Below are positions 21,701 to 33,180 of a DNA stretch of 64,000 nucleotides, in pieces. Under the pieces are notes generated by a model. It worked only from the letters and a program-made list of their open reading frames with translations, did no database searches and was not told the DNA's origin. Every line of letters begins with the position of its first letter. Position 1 is the first letter of the stretch. The stretch comes from Megascapheus bottae (lineage: Eukaryota > Chordata > Mammalia > Rodentia > Geomyidae). The stretch spans positions 725,001-789,000 of the forward strand of contig JANJXV010000014.1 in assembly GCA_024803745.1 (NCBI GenBank), written 5' to 3'. Both the position numbers and the translations under genes were made by a program.

Positions 21701-23589
21701 AATTTTGTTTAAAAAAAAAACCCTGATTCTAATTTACATGTAGCTTTTCCTGTACTGTCTATATAAAATAGACCACAAATGACAAGTCCCTAGTTTCTGC
21801 CTGTCACACTTACAACACAACATTGGTGCCATCCTGTATTGCTAATACCTGATTAAAGATTTGTGAGGGGCATCCATTGCTCATCATTTGTGTGCAATGT
21901 CATTTATAGGGCTTCTGATTTCTACTGTGTATTCATATTTCTATGGGGATTCTTTCAAGCTACATTGGAAAGAGTTCACTTGAATTTACATTTGTTTCTG
22001 CCACATGCCCACGGATACTACGAAAGAAAGTCCACTTTAAACTATATGCCTGATATTCCATACCAGCCCACCCCCAGACCACCCAGGTAGTGAAACTCAA
22101 GCAGCAAAACACACATAAGACTGGCTGTACTTACAAACTTTCAGGAAGGGTTTTTTTTCTTCCTCCCAATGCCAAAATTTTAGATAAGCAAAATTCCTTG
22201 TCTGCTGTGGGGGCCATTTATTTTCTAGCATATTCTCTGAAGTTTTACTTAGGATACTACACTGCTTTTGTTGGGATGGTCCTGGAATTTATGTCCTGCT
22301 AAATGAATCTCTCAAGTAGAAAGAAACTGAGATTCAGATCTGTCTGGAGAGCAAAAGCCTGCATCAGTGTCTTGCTCTTTTCACTTAAACTTTGAGTTAA
22401 ATTCATTTGGATTTGATTTTATTACCATCTCGTAGATGAATTAAAATACATTTCTAAGTTTTATACATCTTTTCAATGGGAGGGTAAGGGGATCAAATTT
22501 GTCAGTAGCCTTCCATTCATCCTCTTTCGTGTTAAAGCCTAGAACTTCTCATTTTTAATATGGCCTATAACCAAAATCTCCATTTCCAATGTCTACTCTC
22601 TAGCCATCCGTCTGTTTTAAGTTCCTCTACTTTACCAGTTTGACTTCAGCAATTCCTCAACCCTATTAGAGATGCCAACTCAATCACAGTGAAATAGTTA
22701 TTGTTTACCTTCTTAAATTCACCCTTATTCACAGTAGAAACTATGCAGGCCACTATGAGGCAAACAGTGCTTTCTGAATTAGTGTACTATTAGGAAACTG
22801 ATTTCGTGTTCTTTCCTCACAATAACCCAATAACCTTGAACATACTTCCTTATACCTACAATATTCTTAGGCTTTTCATCTTTTAAAGCCTAATCTGAAA
22901 AATTCATGAGACTCAAATATACTTGTCCACTCCCTACTTGTTCTGCAGGGAAACAAGCAACTATACCAACGAGTTTATTTATGAATTGTGCTTTCAGCAA
23001 TCCTACCACATTTTCTAGTCAGTTCACTGTATCATTCTTCAAAAGAACTTATTTGAATGCTAGGACAATCCTCTGCCTTTCCTGAGCTTCTCCTTTCTTG
23101 GTTTCTTCTTCTTTCATGGAGACCACATCTGAGGTTGGGTTCTAGAATCCTCACCCACTTACCAAATACCCACAAAGCTCCCTGAATGTGTGATCTATTC
23201 TCAGCTTTTCCTCTTGAAACTTGGGGTGAGCTGTCTGCATGCCTAGGCATGCTTATGTCACCTGTACGCATCACTATAAATGATGGCTAATATGCTTCTC
23301 TATCTTCTCTGAAAATGGGCAAGATTCCTCCTACCTCTGCATTGGAGTTTCATTAGAGGAGGTTTTGTGGAGCTTTGGGACCTTTATTTTACCATGACGA
23401 GCAACAGTGAGACCACCTTCCCACACGTGGAAGCCATGTGTGAGCATTAATGTACTTTGATCCCTCCCTGCTGTGAAGCTATCAGTGGAGGCCTTGTGGA
23501 GGCCAGAACTTCTTCTTTGTCCATCTAAGGAAATCAGATAGGCCAGTGTTTGGAGCACTGTGGCTTATAGTGGTGGGGGCAGCTAATCA
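21701..23589. other. No clear feature
   Basis: 22500-22990 is pyrimidine-rich and may be an eroded LINE. 23040-23560 is GC-richer with two open minus-strand frames (80 and 75 codons) but no known motif. Confidence 0.45.
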
Positions 23590-23760
23590 CATGATCTTTT
23601 TCAGATTATTCATCTCTTCTGTGCCTCAATTTCTTCAGTCAAATGGGAATGAATGGAATAATATCTGCCAATGAGTTGTTGAGGATTCGATGAACTTATA
23701 CATTTGAAGCTTGAAGCTGCTACTGGAACTGTTGCCATAATCATAATAGGAAAATTCTAT
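23590..23760 (-). mobile_element. MIR SINE
   Basis: Antisense MIR: TCTGTGCCTCAATTTCTTC, CAGTCAAATGGGAATGAATG, GAATAATATCTGCC, TTGTTGAGGATTCGATG. Confidence 0.7.
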
Positions 23761-23869
23761 AACTTTTGATTGGTAGTATTTTCATTATTGTATTCTACCA
23801 GTCTATAATTACAATCATATTTCCCTCGTTATACCCAAGAGATATTTTTAAATCTCCAAGTGGGTGGGA

Positions 23870-24030
23870 AATTTTTGTTTAAAAGTTTGTTCCTAATTTG
23901 TAGTTTTATTATTCTGTGGTCAGAGATATGTCTGTGTACTTTCTGCTTTAAGAGATTTATTGATGTTTTCTCTACAGTCTAGTACAGGGTCTATTTTTAA
24001 ATTTCTTCTTCAATTAAAATAATTTCTCTC
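23870..24030 (-). mobile_element. Ancient L1 fragment (probable)
   Basis: TAGTTTTATTATTCTGTGGT, CAGAGATATGTCTGTG and ACAGTCTAGTACAGGG resemble old antisense L1. Too diverged to fix boundaries. Confidence 0.42.
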
Positions 24031-24382
24031 TTTTTCTCATCGTGAAGGCTTTTATGTTAGGGGTATATACTATAAACATAGTTTCAAACACACTAAACTA
24101 GACAGATGAAATAAAAGCTTCAGTAGGGTTTGATCCTGTTCAATTTGCAATAGGCACAGATTGCAAGGTTCCCCAAGGGTAAGGATGGGGGCAGGGTGGG
24201 GGAGGGTAGGTACACTTACCTGTCAGGTACGATTTGCTACTTGTTCTTTTCTTCTTTCTTTTCTCCTTCCAGTTTACTTCTTGCAAAGAATGACTTTAAC
24301 ACTAATTATAGTAGAATGTAATTTTCAAAACAATTCTAGTCCCATAATGCTCTTTCAAAATTTTGCTGATTCCCATCAAGAA

Positions 24383-24572
24383 GGAAAGACATGGTGACAC
24401 ATGCCTGTAATCCCAGCTGTATTAGTAATGGCCTCACACAAGCCCAGGCAAAAAGTGTAAGACATATCTGAAGAATAACTAAAGCAGAAAGGGCTGGGTG
24501 TGTGGCTCAAGTGATAGAAAGTCTACCTGGCAAGTACCTTGCCAGGTGTTCAAACCCAAGACTGAGGAAAGG
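24383..24572 (+). mobile_element. Composite SINE: 7SL-like plus ID-like unit
   Basis: A B1-like unit with ATGCCTGTAATCCCAGCTG, then GGGCTGGGTGTGTGGCTC and the ID-type end GTGTTCAAACCC. The middle B1-like unit is shortened. A 10-bp perfect hairpin at 24525-24547 replaces the normal anticodon-arm region. Confidence 0.72.
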
Positions 24573-25139
24573 ACAGGAAGGAAGACAATCCTACCTCCAA
24601 AATATCCACTGGCAAAAAAGAATAGAGAATGGCTCAGAAGAAAACGTAACATGCACAATGTTCTGAGTTGAAACCCTGATACCACAAAAAGAAAAGCTGA
24701 AGTCTTTCCTTCCTTTGAACTGGGTTTAACCTTTATGTCAGAACAAAAATGAGTAGGGTGGAAGTCACATGCTCATTTCTAGATGGATGGTAATTAGCAA
24801 CATGGCCTGGTTCTCCCTTGCACTCTCGTTCTTAGAGCCAGTCACCGTGTTGTAGGAAAGCTCAGAGTACATAAAGAGGTTAGTGGTAGATGTTCAAGTC
24901 CTAAGATTTTCTGAGGTTCCCAGCTAAGCCTTGGAGCAGAGACCAGAATCAAGTTATCCCTAATGTGCTCTGTCCAAATCTGTGATGCACAGATATAAAT
25001 GGTGATACACAGACATAAATGGCTGCTTTATATCACTGAGTTATGGAGTAAATCATGAGAGACCCCAGCTAATCATAAAATTCTGAGTAGAGGAACATTA
25101 GACCATGAGCTGAGAGATTTGTACTGTGGAACAGATTAG

Positions 25140-25225
25140 TTCATACCTGGCCTTGGGCTTTTGAACAGCTTATATAGCTTTTCTGGGTCTTAAAATCCAT
25201 ATCTGTTAGAGAAGCCATTGGAGTT
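25140..25225 (-). mobile_element. MIR-like fragment
   Basis: ACCTGGCCTTGGGCTTTTG and TTTTCTGGGTCTTAAAATCC with ATATCTGTTAGA vaguely follow the antisense MIR order. Weak. Confidence 0.35.
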
Positions 25226-25267
25226 TTTAGGTTGCTTCAACTTCTATCATTTAAATTTCAATGGAGA

Positions 25268-25372
25268 AGCAAGGGAAGGAGTGTCATTGTCCCCCCAAAA
25301 AGACATATTACCTGACTTATGTAATTGTAACTGCTCTGTATATCTTTCTAATAACAATAAAAAATTTAAAAA
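25268..25372 (+). mobile_element. Retroelement 3' end, same family, sense copy
   Basis: ATGTAATTGTAACTGCTCTG, a short spacer, then AACAATAAAAAATTTAAAA. The 10-mer CAATGGAGAA occurs at about 25258 and again at about 25378 and may be a target-site duplication, although a few bases separate the second one from the tail. Confidence 0.45.
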
Positions 25373-25380
25373 TGTCCCAA

Positions 25381-28186
25381 TGGAGAATATTTAGTATTAT
25401 AAAAGTCTACTGGAAACATTGTTTCTTAAGTTATTACATTAAGTTATTAATATTAATGATATTCTTGACTGTTACCTCTCAGAAAAGAATCATATTTTCC
25501 TTATTTCTACTTATGGTACATAATTTCCTCAAAATATTGACAGTCAAGACCAGGATCTTTTCTGTGAGCCCAATTTTTGCCTGAAAAGTTTCAAAGCTCA
25601 CCAACCATCTGCTGCAGAACAGCATGTCCCTGTTCACAGTGATATACTAACCACCGCCATGACTCAGTGATCTCTGCTTATTTTGAGTGTTCTTTGTTAC
25701 CACATAACACACTGCCAGAATTTGCTCACAGAGATTTTTACTATCCCTGTCTACAAATCCAGCTGTTTGAAAATGCTCAGTGTGTCTTATAAAGCTAAAT
25801 CTGCCATAGGAGATGCAAGGCTGATTTCCCACAGTTCTGATTCTCTGCAGTTGCATTGTTGGAAGGACCTATCTGTTAGTCTACATACTACATTCCAGAA
25901 AACAGCTCAAACAAGTGCTTAATGATTTCCAACACAAAATCCTCCAAGGTCCTGGAGTGGGATGATTTGGTACAGCTGTCTCAAGTCAGTATTCAGGGGA
26001 CCCAGAAAAGCTGACAGCCTTGTCAGTGACTCCAGGGGCACCAACTGGGGTCTATAAGATGCCACCCAGCCTTGATGACAAACATCCTTAACCCAACTCC
26101 CTTCCAGCCTCACCAAAATCACAGATACAATTCTCTTGTGATAACTCTCTGGGCACAGAAGAGAAGTCGCAGGTTATGCATTGATATGCTCCCTAAAACA
26201 CAACTGTTATTCCCACAATGTATTTTTCCCCATTATAATGATGTGACTTCATTAAATGTCACATAACTAATGAAATATGGAGAAAAGAGCTTTCTATAAA
26301 AATGAGTTGAAGTTTTTCAGAAAATGTAAGTAATTTAGATCCAAAACATCCAAGGGGCAAATTTAGGATTTTGTGCTCAGATTGCTTACCTTCATCTGTA
26401 GGTTCTCATTCTCCTGTAAAGAAATCCATGCTTTAAGTTTTAGTAAATATATTGGAGGAATTCTTTATTGAAGAGAGGTCCTCTGTGCTCAAAATATAGG
26501 CCTCATACGTGGGCCAAAAGACTGATCAACTGATGTTATGAACTTTATTTCAGTTATAATTGTGGAAAAGAGCATTTAAAAAATTGTTGCTGTAACCTAT
26601 GTTCAACAGAACACCTCTTAGTCCCATTTCCTGAGGGTAAGTTGGCTTGGACTGTACATATATTCAGCTCATCTTTTTCTGTCTTATAATAATTAGTGCA
26701 GGGCAATGGAGACAGCACTTTACTCCTGCCAAACTACCATCTGTCTTTTGTGTCTTTTTATTTTTGTGGCAAGCACACTCTTGACCTGAGCTTTAGCTTA
26801 ATATCCAACCTGCCTCTCCCAAACTATTTCTAGAGCAATGTGATTCACTTCAGGCTCCAAATGGGGTATTTTGCAAAGGTTAATTTACTCAGGAGATCCT
26901 CTGCTACTTACCTGAGTCTAAAACAGATCCCCTACTTGTTGCTTCAGGAGATTCTCTAGTCCAGCACCTGTTTCCTTTCCTTCTTGCTTCAACTAGTGTA
27001 TGTTAGTCACCTATCATATGTCAGGCTATCTGAGCTCCAGGTACCGGAGAGGCAGCAGGGAGTGAAATGTGCTTTATTTGCACTGTCTAAAACAAATAAA
27101 TTACAAGCAGCAAGCAATTGCTGTCATGGTTTTAAAGGTTACTCAACTGCTAAGCTGAACTGAGAGAATTTTAAGGAACTTTGGCTTTGAGAAGTAGATT
27201 TCATTTGTTTTATTAATAAGTGCAATTATATATCGATATACATATTTGGTTTCCTGCAGATAATAAACAAGCTTGTGTATGTAAATTTTGCTTAATTAGA
27301 GGGGCTATCCACCTTTTTGTAAAAAGAGTGAATAGTCTCTTTAAACTACTAAACTATGCCATCATAGCACTAAAGAAAAATATATGCAATACATAAACAA
27401 ATGAGAATAGATGTGTCTCAATATCATTTTATTTGTCAAAACAAGGATGAGTTTGGTTCACTGAATTTCTCAAACCACTGTAGTAGTTCACCAGCTTGCC
27501 ATTAAACTTGTTGAAGTCTCTTCTTTATGCTAATAGTAAATAATGATCATCAATACCTTATCACTGCGAAGTGTTATTTTGTATTCACCATCTCTTCCTC
27601 CCTTCCCATTTTATCTTCAGTATTAGATTGTACAACTTTTGCTTATCACAGTCTTTACCAACTTGATCAACAATCTTCATGTCGACTCAGTGCCTTGGAG
27701 AGACTTCAGTTTCATCTTTCTAAATCTCTCCACAGCTACAGACAGAGCCAACCTTCCCTCCTGGAAAAGAGACCTCCACCTTAGCTGCTCCTCCATCACC
27801 ACATGCTTCTCTATATTACATACTCTGAATATTCGCATTGATCTGAGCTCTTCCTGAGTTCTGTAGCCTCTCTCCTTTCTCTCTAGGGGACTGAATCTAC
27901 CCCTGTCATTTTAAATAACATGTATCAGCCCAGTCCCCTAGTTTCTCAGTCATATCCACAAACCCAATTCACAGTAAATCTATTAGGGATCTTAGACACA
28001 AAGTGCTCAGTAAATCTAATTGGTTAAGGAAATTAGTTTGCCACCTTATCCAAGCAGAGTCTAATCACTTAACTCCTCCCTTTTGCATTAACAGAATGTA
28101 CTCTTTCTCCTTTCTAATCATCTCTTGAGTTTTTTCCTTGTATCCCTTTACTTAAATCCCAGATGCAAACATGAGTATGATGTTAG
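25381..28186. other. Mostly unique sequence
   Basis: 26980-27070 carries a phrase like the 3' end of an old LINE (TATCATATGTCAGGC). Nothing else is recognisable. Confidence 0.45.
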
Positions 28187-28223
28187 AATCCCTTTGTATT
28201 GGTTGCAAAGGGATTGTATTGGT
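28187..28223. repeat. 10-bp hairpin overlapping a 20-bp-spaced duplication
   Basis: AATCCCTTTG (28187-28196) and CAAAGGGATT (28206-28215) form a perfect stem with a 9-nt loop. TTGTATTGGT occurs at 28194-28203 and 28214-28223. Confidence 0.9.
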
Positions 28224-28429
28224 AGTCTAAGCCCTGTGCTACAAGCTCCATTTCCATCAGCCCCAAGGAACTGCCCTGCAAAGGCCAGCAGACCCTACTC
28301 TAGTGCCCAGTCCAGCATAATCTGATGGACCATTCAGAGTTAGTAATACTTAACAGTCCTTTTGGAATTGTTAAGTGCTTCACCATTTCCTTTGCCTAAT
28401 GACATTGTAATCAAGATACACCAGTACTC

Positions 28430-28850
28430 AGAAACTATCTTTACCCAGATGACTGGAAAAGCAGTCCAACTGGTCTCCCAACCTACGATTCATCTCAATA
28501 CACTGCAGCTGGAGCAACTTACCCGAAATAAGCTGACTATGTCTCTCCCCAACCTGGAACTTTTAAATATAGATAATCCTCAAAATAAAGCCCCAGTTTT
28601 CTGGCAAGCTTCTCCCAGGCCTTCCATTTTCCTGCCTGAAGAAGTCTTCCTAATCCATTTAAAGTAGGTTCTTCTTGTTATACCGCCTAGAACCTTGTTT
28701 TCTTTGTTGAACTTATTACAACTGGGTATTATGGTAATTAGTTGTATCTGCTTCTTTTACTATATTATAAGCTCCTTGAAGGTAGATACCATGAGTAGCT
28801 TGGATAATGATAAATTCTCCCCCTTTACTATTTAGGTAGAGAAATACTTT
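28430..28850 (+). mobile_element. L2 LINE 3' region remnant
   Basis: AACTGGTCTCCCAACCTACG, AAGTCTTCCTAATCCATTT and ATTATAAGCTCCTTGAAGG with TAGATACCATGAG follow the order of the L2 3' end. Upstream pyrimidine-rich sequence back to about 27600 may be related. Confidence 0.6.
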
Positions 28851-29021
28851 TGTATTTATTTCTTGCATATTTTTTCTTAGAATTTAGCAGTATACAGTTA
28901 ATATTTATATCACAATTATTTGTTAAGGAACATTCTACCTTCCTTAAATATTTTACAACATCTACATCCTTCCTTCTTTGCCCATACTATTTTTGTTTGT
29001 ATGCTCAGTCCTTTCCCCTTC

Positions 29022-29127
29022 ATGAAGTGGCACTGTGGCTCAAGGTGGTAGGGTGCTAGCCTTGAGCAAAAATGCTCAATGACAGCAACTGGGTGCTCAG
29101 TTCAAGCCCTGTGGTACCCCCCCCCCA
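29022..29127 (+). mobile_element. Solitary right-type tRNA-like SINE monomer
   Basis: GAAGTGGCACTGTGGCTC, TGCTAGCCTTGAG and CAGTTCAAGCCC are present. It ends in a run of C in place of the usual A-rich tail. Confidence 0.78.
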
Positions 29128-29847
29128 CAAGCCTGGTTTGATATTTTCACAATGACATAGAAGACCATGCAATTCTAAGACAGATATCCCAAAGTCCTGA
29201 TAGAGATTCATACCAATTGAACTCATCAATAAACACGTATACATTCTTTAAAGTTGTTTGTAAGTAGCTATGAAAAAGGGTAAGTTTTTAGGGGAAAGGT
29301 TCCATCTTCTAAGAATAAAATCCTTTAGGCAGTAATTCTGCTAGAATTCTCTTTAAGTATAGAATCTGGCTAATAAATGGTTAAATTTACTTACAGCCTA
29401 AATGACAAAAGAAAAGTGTAGATTACTAAAAAAAAATGTACAATTAAACTGAATTTCGTAGTGTCCTGACAGGACCTAACAGGATAACAATAAACATTTG
29501 TTGTAATCTTTTCATGTATATTGATCTTAAATTCAACAGCTTTTTTTCCACTCATAGATGGCAGTTTTATGATTTTATTCTATCAGGCACATAAATATAA
29601 ACAAGACAATGGTATAATGAACCATTTCAGTCTCCCTATGTGTATGCTTTTACTTGTGCAAATCTTGGGGACAAAGCTATTTTTGCTCTTCATCTTTAAA
29701 ATATGCTAATGTGATTAGTCATTTTGGTCCCATTTACTCCTTGTGATGAGTGTGAGAGGTCTCTAATACTTATCAGGGGCCTGATTTATTCTTGTTGGTA
29801 AACAAGCTATTGATTGAGATAACACAGTTAAAAGTTTTATATGACAG

Positions 29848-30047
29848 GGGCTGGGAGCGTGGCCTAGAGGTAGAGTGCTTGCTTAGCATGCATGAAGCCT
29901 TGCGTTCGATTCCTTGGTACTACATACACAGAAAAATCCAGAAGTGGTGTTGTGGCTCAAGTGGTAGAACACTAGTCTTGAGAAAGCCCAAGGACAGTGT
30001 GCAGGCCCTGAGTCCAAGCCACAGGACTGGCAAAACAAAAAAAACAA
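29848..30047 (+). mobile_element. IDL-Geo-type dimeric SINE
   Basis: The left ID-like monomer (GGGCTGGGAGCGTGGCC start, B-box GTTCGATTCC) and the right monomer (TGGCTCAAGTGGTAG, B-box-like GAGTCCAAGCC) are joined by CACAGAAAAATCC. The copy ends in a CAAAACAAAA tail. It is flanked by an 18-bp repeat AAAAGTTTTATATGACAG (29830-29847) and AAAAGTTTCATATGACAG (30048-30065). Confidence 0.92.
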
Positions 30048-30635
30048 AAAAGTTTCATATGACAGAAGATTTGATTATTGCTCCTTTAAGATTTTATCAA
30101 CTTATAAAATAAATATATTAATGTACATTTTTATCCTCCCACAATTCTAATGTTAATTATTTAGAATATATTTTGGCAGGATCTGTCAGAGCAATGTTTT
30201 TGCAATAAAGGTATAAAATTGACAGAGGATGTTGCCACATAGTCATAACAGTACAGGTGTTTTCAAAACAATTATCTGGTCTTATATTTTTTATATTGCA
30301 GTGATCAAGCAAAATAAAAATAGGAGACATTCTGGTATATGGCTGTGCAGCCAAATCAGATAATTCCTGTTGCGGTCCTGCACAGATCCTAAGCTCAAGG
30401 GGAGAACAGGAGAACAGGAAGAATATGGAAGTGTGCGAAGACAGCCAAAACCATTTGAGAATTTGAAATGACCTCAAAAGGTTGAAGACTTGGCTAGCAA
30501 TCTTATAAACGAAATCTGCTAGAAAGAAGTATAGAAATAATAACGAGGATGTAAAAAACGTTTTCAGAAGTGAAATTCCTTCTTGGAAGCAATCTTTGTA
30601 GAATCACAATCTATATGAAATGAAACATAAAAATG

Positions 30636-30845
30636 TGTGGTGGGTACGGTGGCACATGCCTGTAATCCTGGGGGAATAACAGTTTCATGCCAACCTGGGC
30701 AATAAGTTAACAAGTCCCCCATCTAAATCAACAAGCTTGGCATGGTAGAGTATTGCTTAGGAACAGCTATGCAACAGATAGAGGTCAAAGGTAGTAAGAT
30801 CATGGTTTGAGGTCAGCTCTAGTGGGAAAAAAAAGAAAAAAAAAA
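30636..30845 (+). mobile_element. Composite 7SL-like SINE (diverged)
   Basis: GGTGGCACATGCCTGTAATC, then a second B1-like start (AGCTTGGCATGGTAGAG), ending in a degenerate A/G-rich tail. The ID-like third unit is not recognisable. Confidence 0.6.
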
Positions 30846-31179
30846 GGGGGGGTGGGGAAGGAGAGACCTTGGAATATGACCTCTATACTACAAAAAAAAA
30901 CAAAAACAAAAACCAGAAACAAAAACCTCAAAAAAGTAAAATAAATAAGACTATTCTTAGTAAACATTTCATTACTTCAGCTTTATCACAATTACACAAA
31001 TGCAATGCATTACAAAAATAGAGCTTTTTGATAAATACCAAAAGTTAAAATTAAAATTATGAGTTTTTATGGCAATTATCATCTTATATGAGATTCAACA
31101 GCCAGTTTTATTTCTGTGATTTTCTATTGCTTGACATATAAAGATTTTCATGATAGCAAAAGATAGTGTTAGAAATGGT
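30846..31179. other. A-rich spacer
   Basis: Purine- and A-rich remnant of a SINE tail, then unique AT-rich sequence up to the VAMP7 target-site duplicate. Confidence 0.6.
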
Positions 31180-31191
31180 AAGAATAGGAGT
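31180..31191. repeat. Target-site duplication of VAMP7 retrocopy (3' side)
   Basis: AAGAATAGGAGT, immediately beyond the A-tail of the VAMP7 retrocopy. It is identical to the 12 bp at 32959-32970. Confidence 0.92.
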
Positions 31192-32958
31192 CTTTTTTTT
31201 TTTAGGCAGAAAAAAAGAATTTATTAAATCATAAAGGATATTCTACTATTCAACAGGAGTAAAACCCAAACTCTGGAGTTGACTTTTAGCAATACTGATT
31301 TTAAGCTTTTCTCAGAATGGAAAAAAAAAAAAAACACAAGCAAACAAAAACAAACAAAACCCATCTTTCCAGACTACCTCTCTTGTACAGCTAAAATGCT
31401 AGTACATTAACTGTGGCTCTGTTCTTTTTTAGCAAGGCAATCATTTGCCTCCCCAACCCACCATTACCCATTCTACTAACGATATATCTCCCTCAAATAT
31501 AAACAGAAGAAAAAGGAATATGAAAAAACTCCCAGCTTCTAGAAATGTTTAGATATCTTCTCAAATCAACTACAATGAAGAAACAGAATATATCAAACTA
31601 TCCACTATACTTTCACTAAATTTTATTACCAAAAGTAAATGCTAGGAAGAAAAAGATAATTCTGTGTATTTTTAACAGGCTAGTAAAATGATCCACATAA
31701 TGTTTAGTACTTTACCTTTCGGGGCTCCTACTATAAATAAGCAGCACCAACAAACTAAGTATAATTCCCAAATAAAGACTATTCTCCATTTATATTGTTT
31801 TGAAGCACCTGAAACTTCCATAACAAAAGGTATGAAGATAAGTTGCTAGTAATGCTATCTCCCAAATACTTCTCTGTACACATATAAAATCATAATTTTA
31901 TTAGACAAGTATAAATGGTGGTCTTCACCTTGGCAATGACTTTGTGTAATTAAAATTAAGATTAATTTTAGAAGTAGATGACACTAGTTAACGAAAGCCT
32001 TTTTAAAGGTACTGCTGTAATCAATGATTCAATCTGAAGTGCACTGGAATAAATTGTTAGGACAAACATTTTTTTTTAAGTGAAAAGAGGGTTGAAGCAA
32101 CTGGCAGACATTTTTTGTAAGTACTGCAAAGCCTGAGTTACATGAATTACTTTTAATTCTTTTTTCCCTCTTATCCTTGTTAAACAACTTCTTTATTTCT
32201 TCACACAGCTTGGCTATGTAAATCCACCACAGAGAGGTGACACAATGATATAGATGAAGACAATTGATACGATGATGATGATGATAGTGAGCTTAATATT
32301 CTTCATACACATGGCTCGGGCAAGATTTCTGCTGGTAGTTTTGAAGGTAACAGATGAATCCACAAGATTTTCTGTTTTATCTATCAATAGTTCCAATCTT
32401 TCTCCCCGCTGAGCAACGAGATCTATGTTTCTGACCATGATTCATTTCAGTTCATCCACTTGAGCTTGAGTTTCCATCACTCTGTCTACTCCCTTATTCT
32501 CAGAGTGATGCTTCAATTGTGCAGCCAAGACACTTGAGAACTCACTATTCATGGCATATGGAAGTGCTGTCTGTGCTCTTGAACCATAAGTAGTCTGAAA
32601 TCTTTTCTTTACCTCATTCAGAAAATTGAAGGCTCTGGAACGTTCAAAATCATCATCAGTGATACAAAGATATACAATCCTGTCTTGGCAGATGTAATGA
32701 AACAAATAATTGCCATGTGAGTACGTTAGTTTGTTATTTTCAGAAGGTACTTTAGCCAGAATCTGCTCTGTCACCTCCAGGAAGTTTCCTCCACACCAAG
32801 CATGTTTAGCGAGAATAGTGGTTCCCTGGGCAACAACAGCAAAAAGAACGGCCATGGTTTCACAATCTGTCCGGGCACCCTTTGAGGGCACACGGGCTGG
32901 TGACCGAGGGTCGCAGATCGGCCCACGGTCGCCCACTGCGCTCACCCAGAGAGGGACC
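31192..32958 (-). pseudogene. VAMP7: Full-length VAMP7 processed pseudogene
   Basis: Retrocopy of vesicle-associated membrane protein 7, a longin R-SNARE of late endosome and lysosome fusion. The coding-equivalent region is 32193-32855 on the minus strand. It is 663 nt, exactly the 220 codons plus stop known for VAMP7, with no introns and no indels. The start at 32855 gives MAVLFAVVAQGTTIL, followed by the longin domain (about residues 1-120). The SNARE motif, a transmembrane run of Ile/Val/Leu residues and the terminal PSCVKK come after it. Two nonsense codons break it: TGA at 32444-32442 (codon 138, where Gly is expected, just before the SNARE core) and TAG at 32216-32214 (codon 214, expected Trp). 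About 100 nt of GC- and CpG-rich 5' UTR precede the start, and about 1 kb of 3' UTR follows. AATAAA lies at 31225-31220, and the A-tail appears as a T-run at 31193-31203. The direct repeat AAGAATAGGAGT flanks it. Compared with remembered human VAMP7 there are only a handful of conservative changes, so the copy looks young. Non-function is inferred from the stops. Confidence 0.95.
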
Positions 32959-32970
32959 AAGAATAGGAGT
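32959..32970. repeat. Target-site duplication of VAMP7 retrocopy (5' side)
   Basis: AAGAATAGGAGT, followed by TTTTAAGG. Read on the minus strand the junction is CCTT/AAAAACTCC, which matches the L1 endonuclease preference TT/AAAA. Confidence 0.92.
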
Positions 32971-33180
32971 TTTTAAGGAAGGTGCCTGCCATCTTTGCAT
33001 ATTGTGTTCTATCTACACAAATGAGAAAGGATCTCATTGTTCTGAGGACTGCATTAAGACAGTTTACCTGGTGAGATCAGTTCACATGTTGATCTTCTGT
33101 AATTACATTTGCTATACTGTACTTGTATCATGACAATAGAGTTTTGTAATAGTTAAAACTGAGTAAAAATTCCAATTATG

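Noticed and set aside
32442..32960. 172-codon open frame starting upstream of the VAMP7 ATG
   Set aside because: The first 35 residues translate the 5' UTR by chance. Homology to VAMP7 begins exactly at the ATG at 32855, and the frame ends at a nonsense codon.
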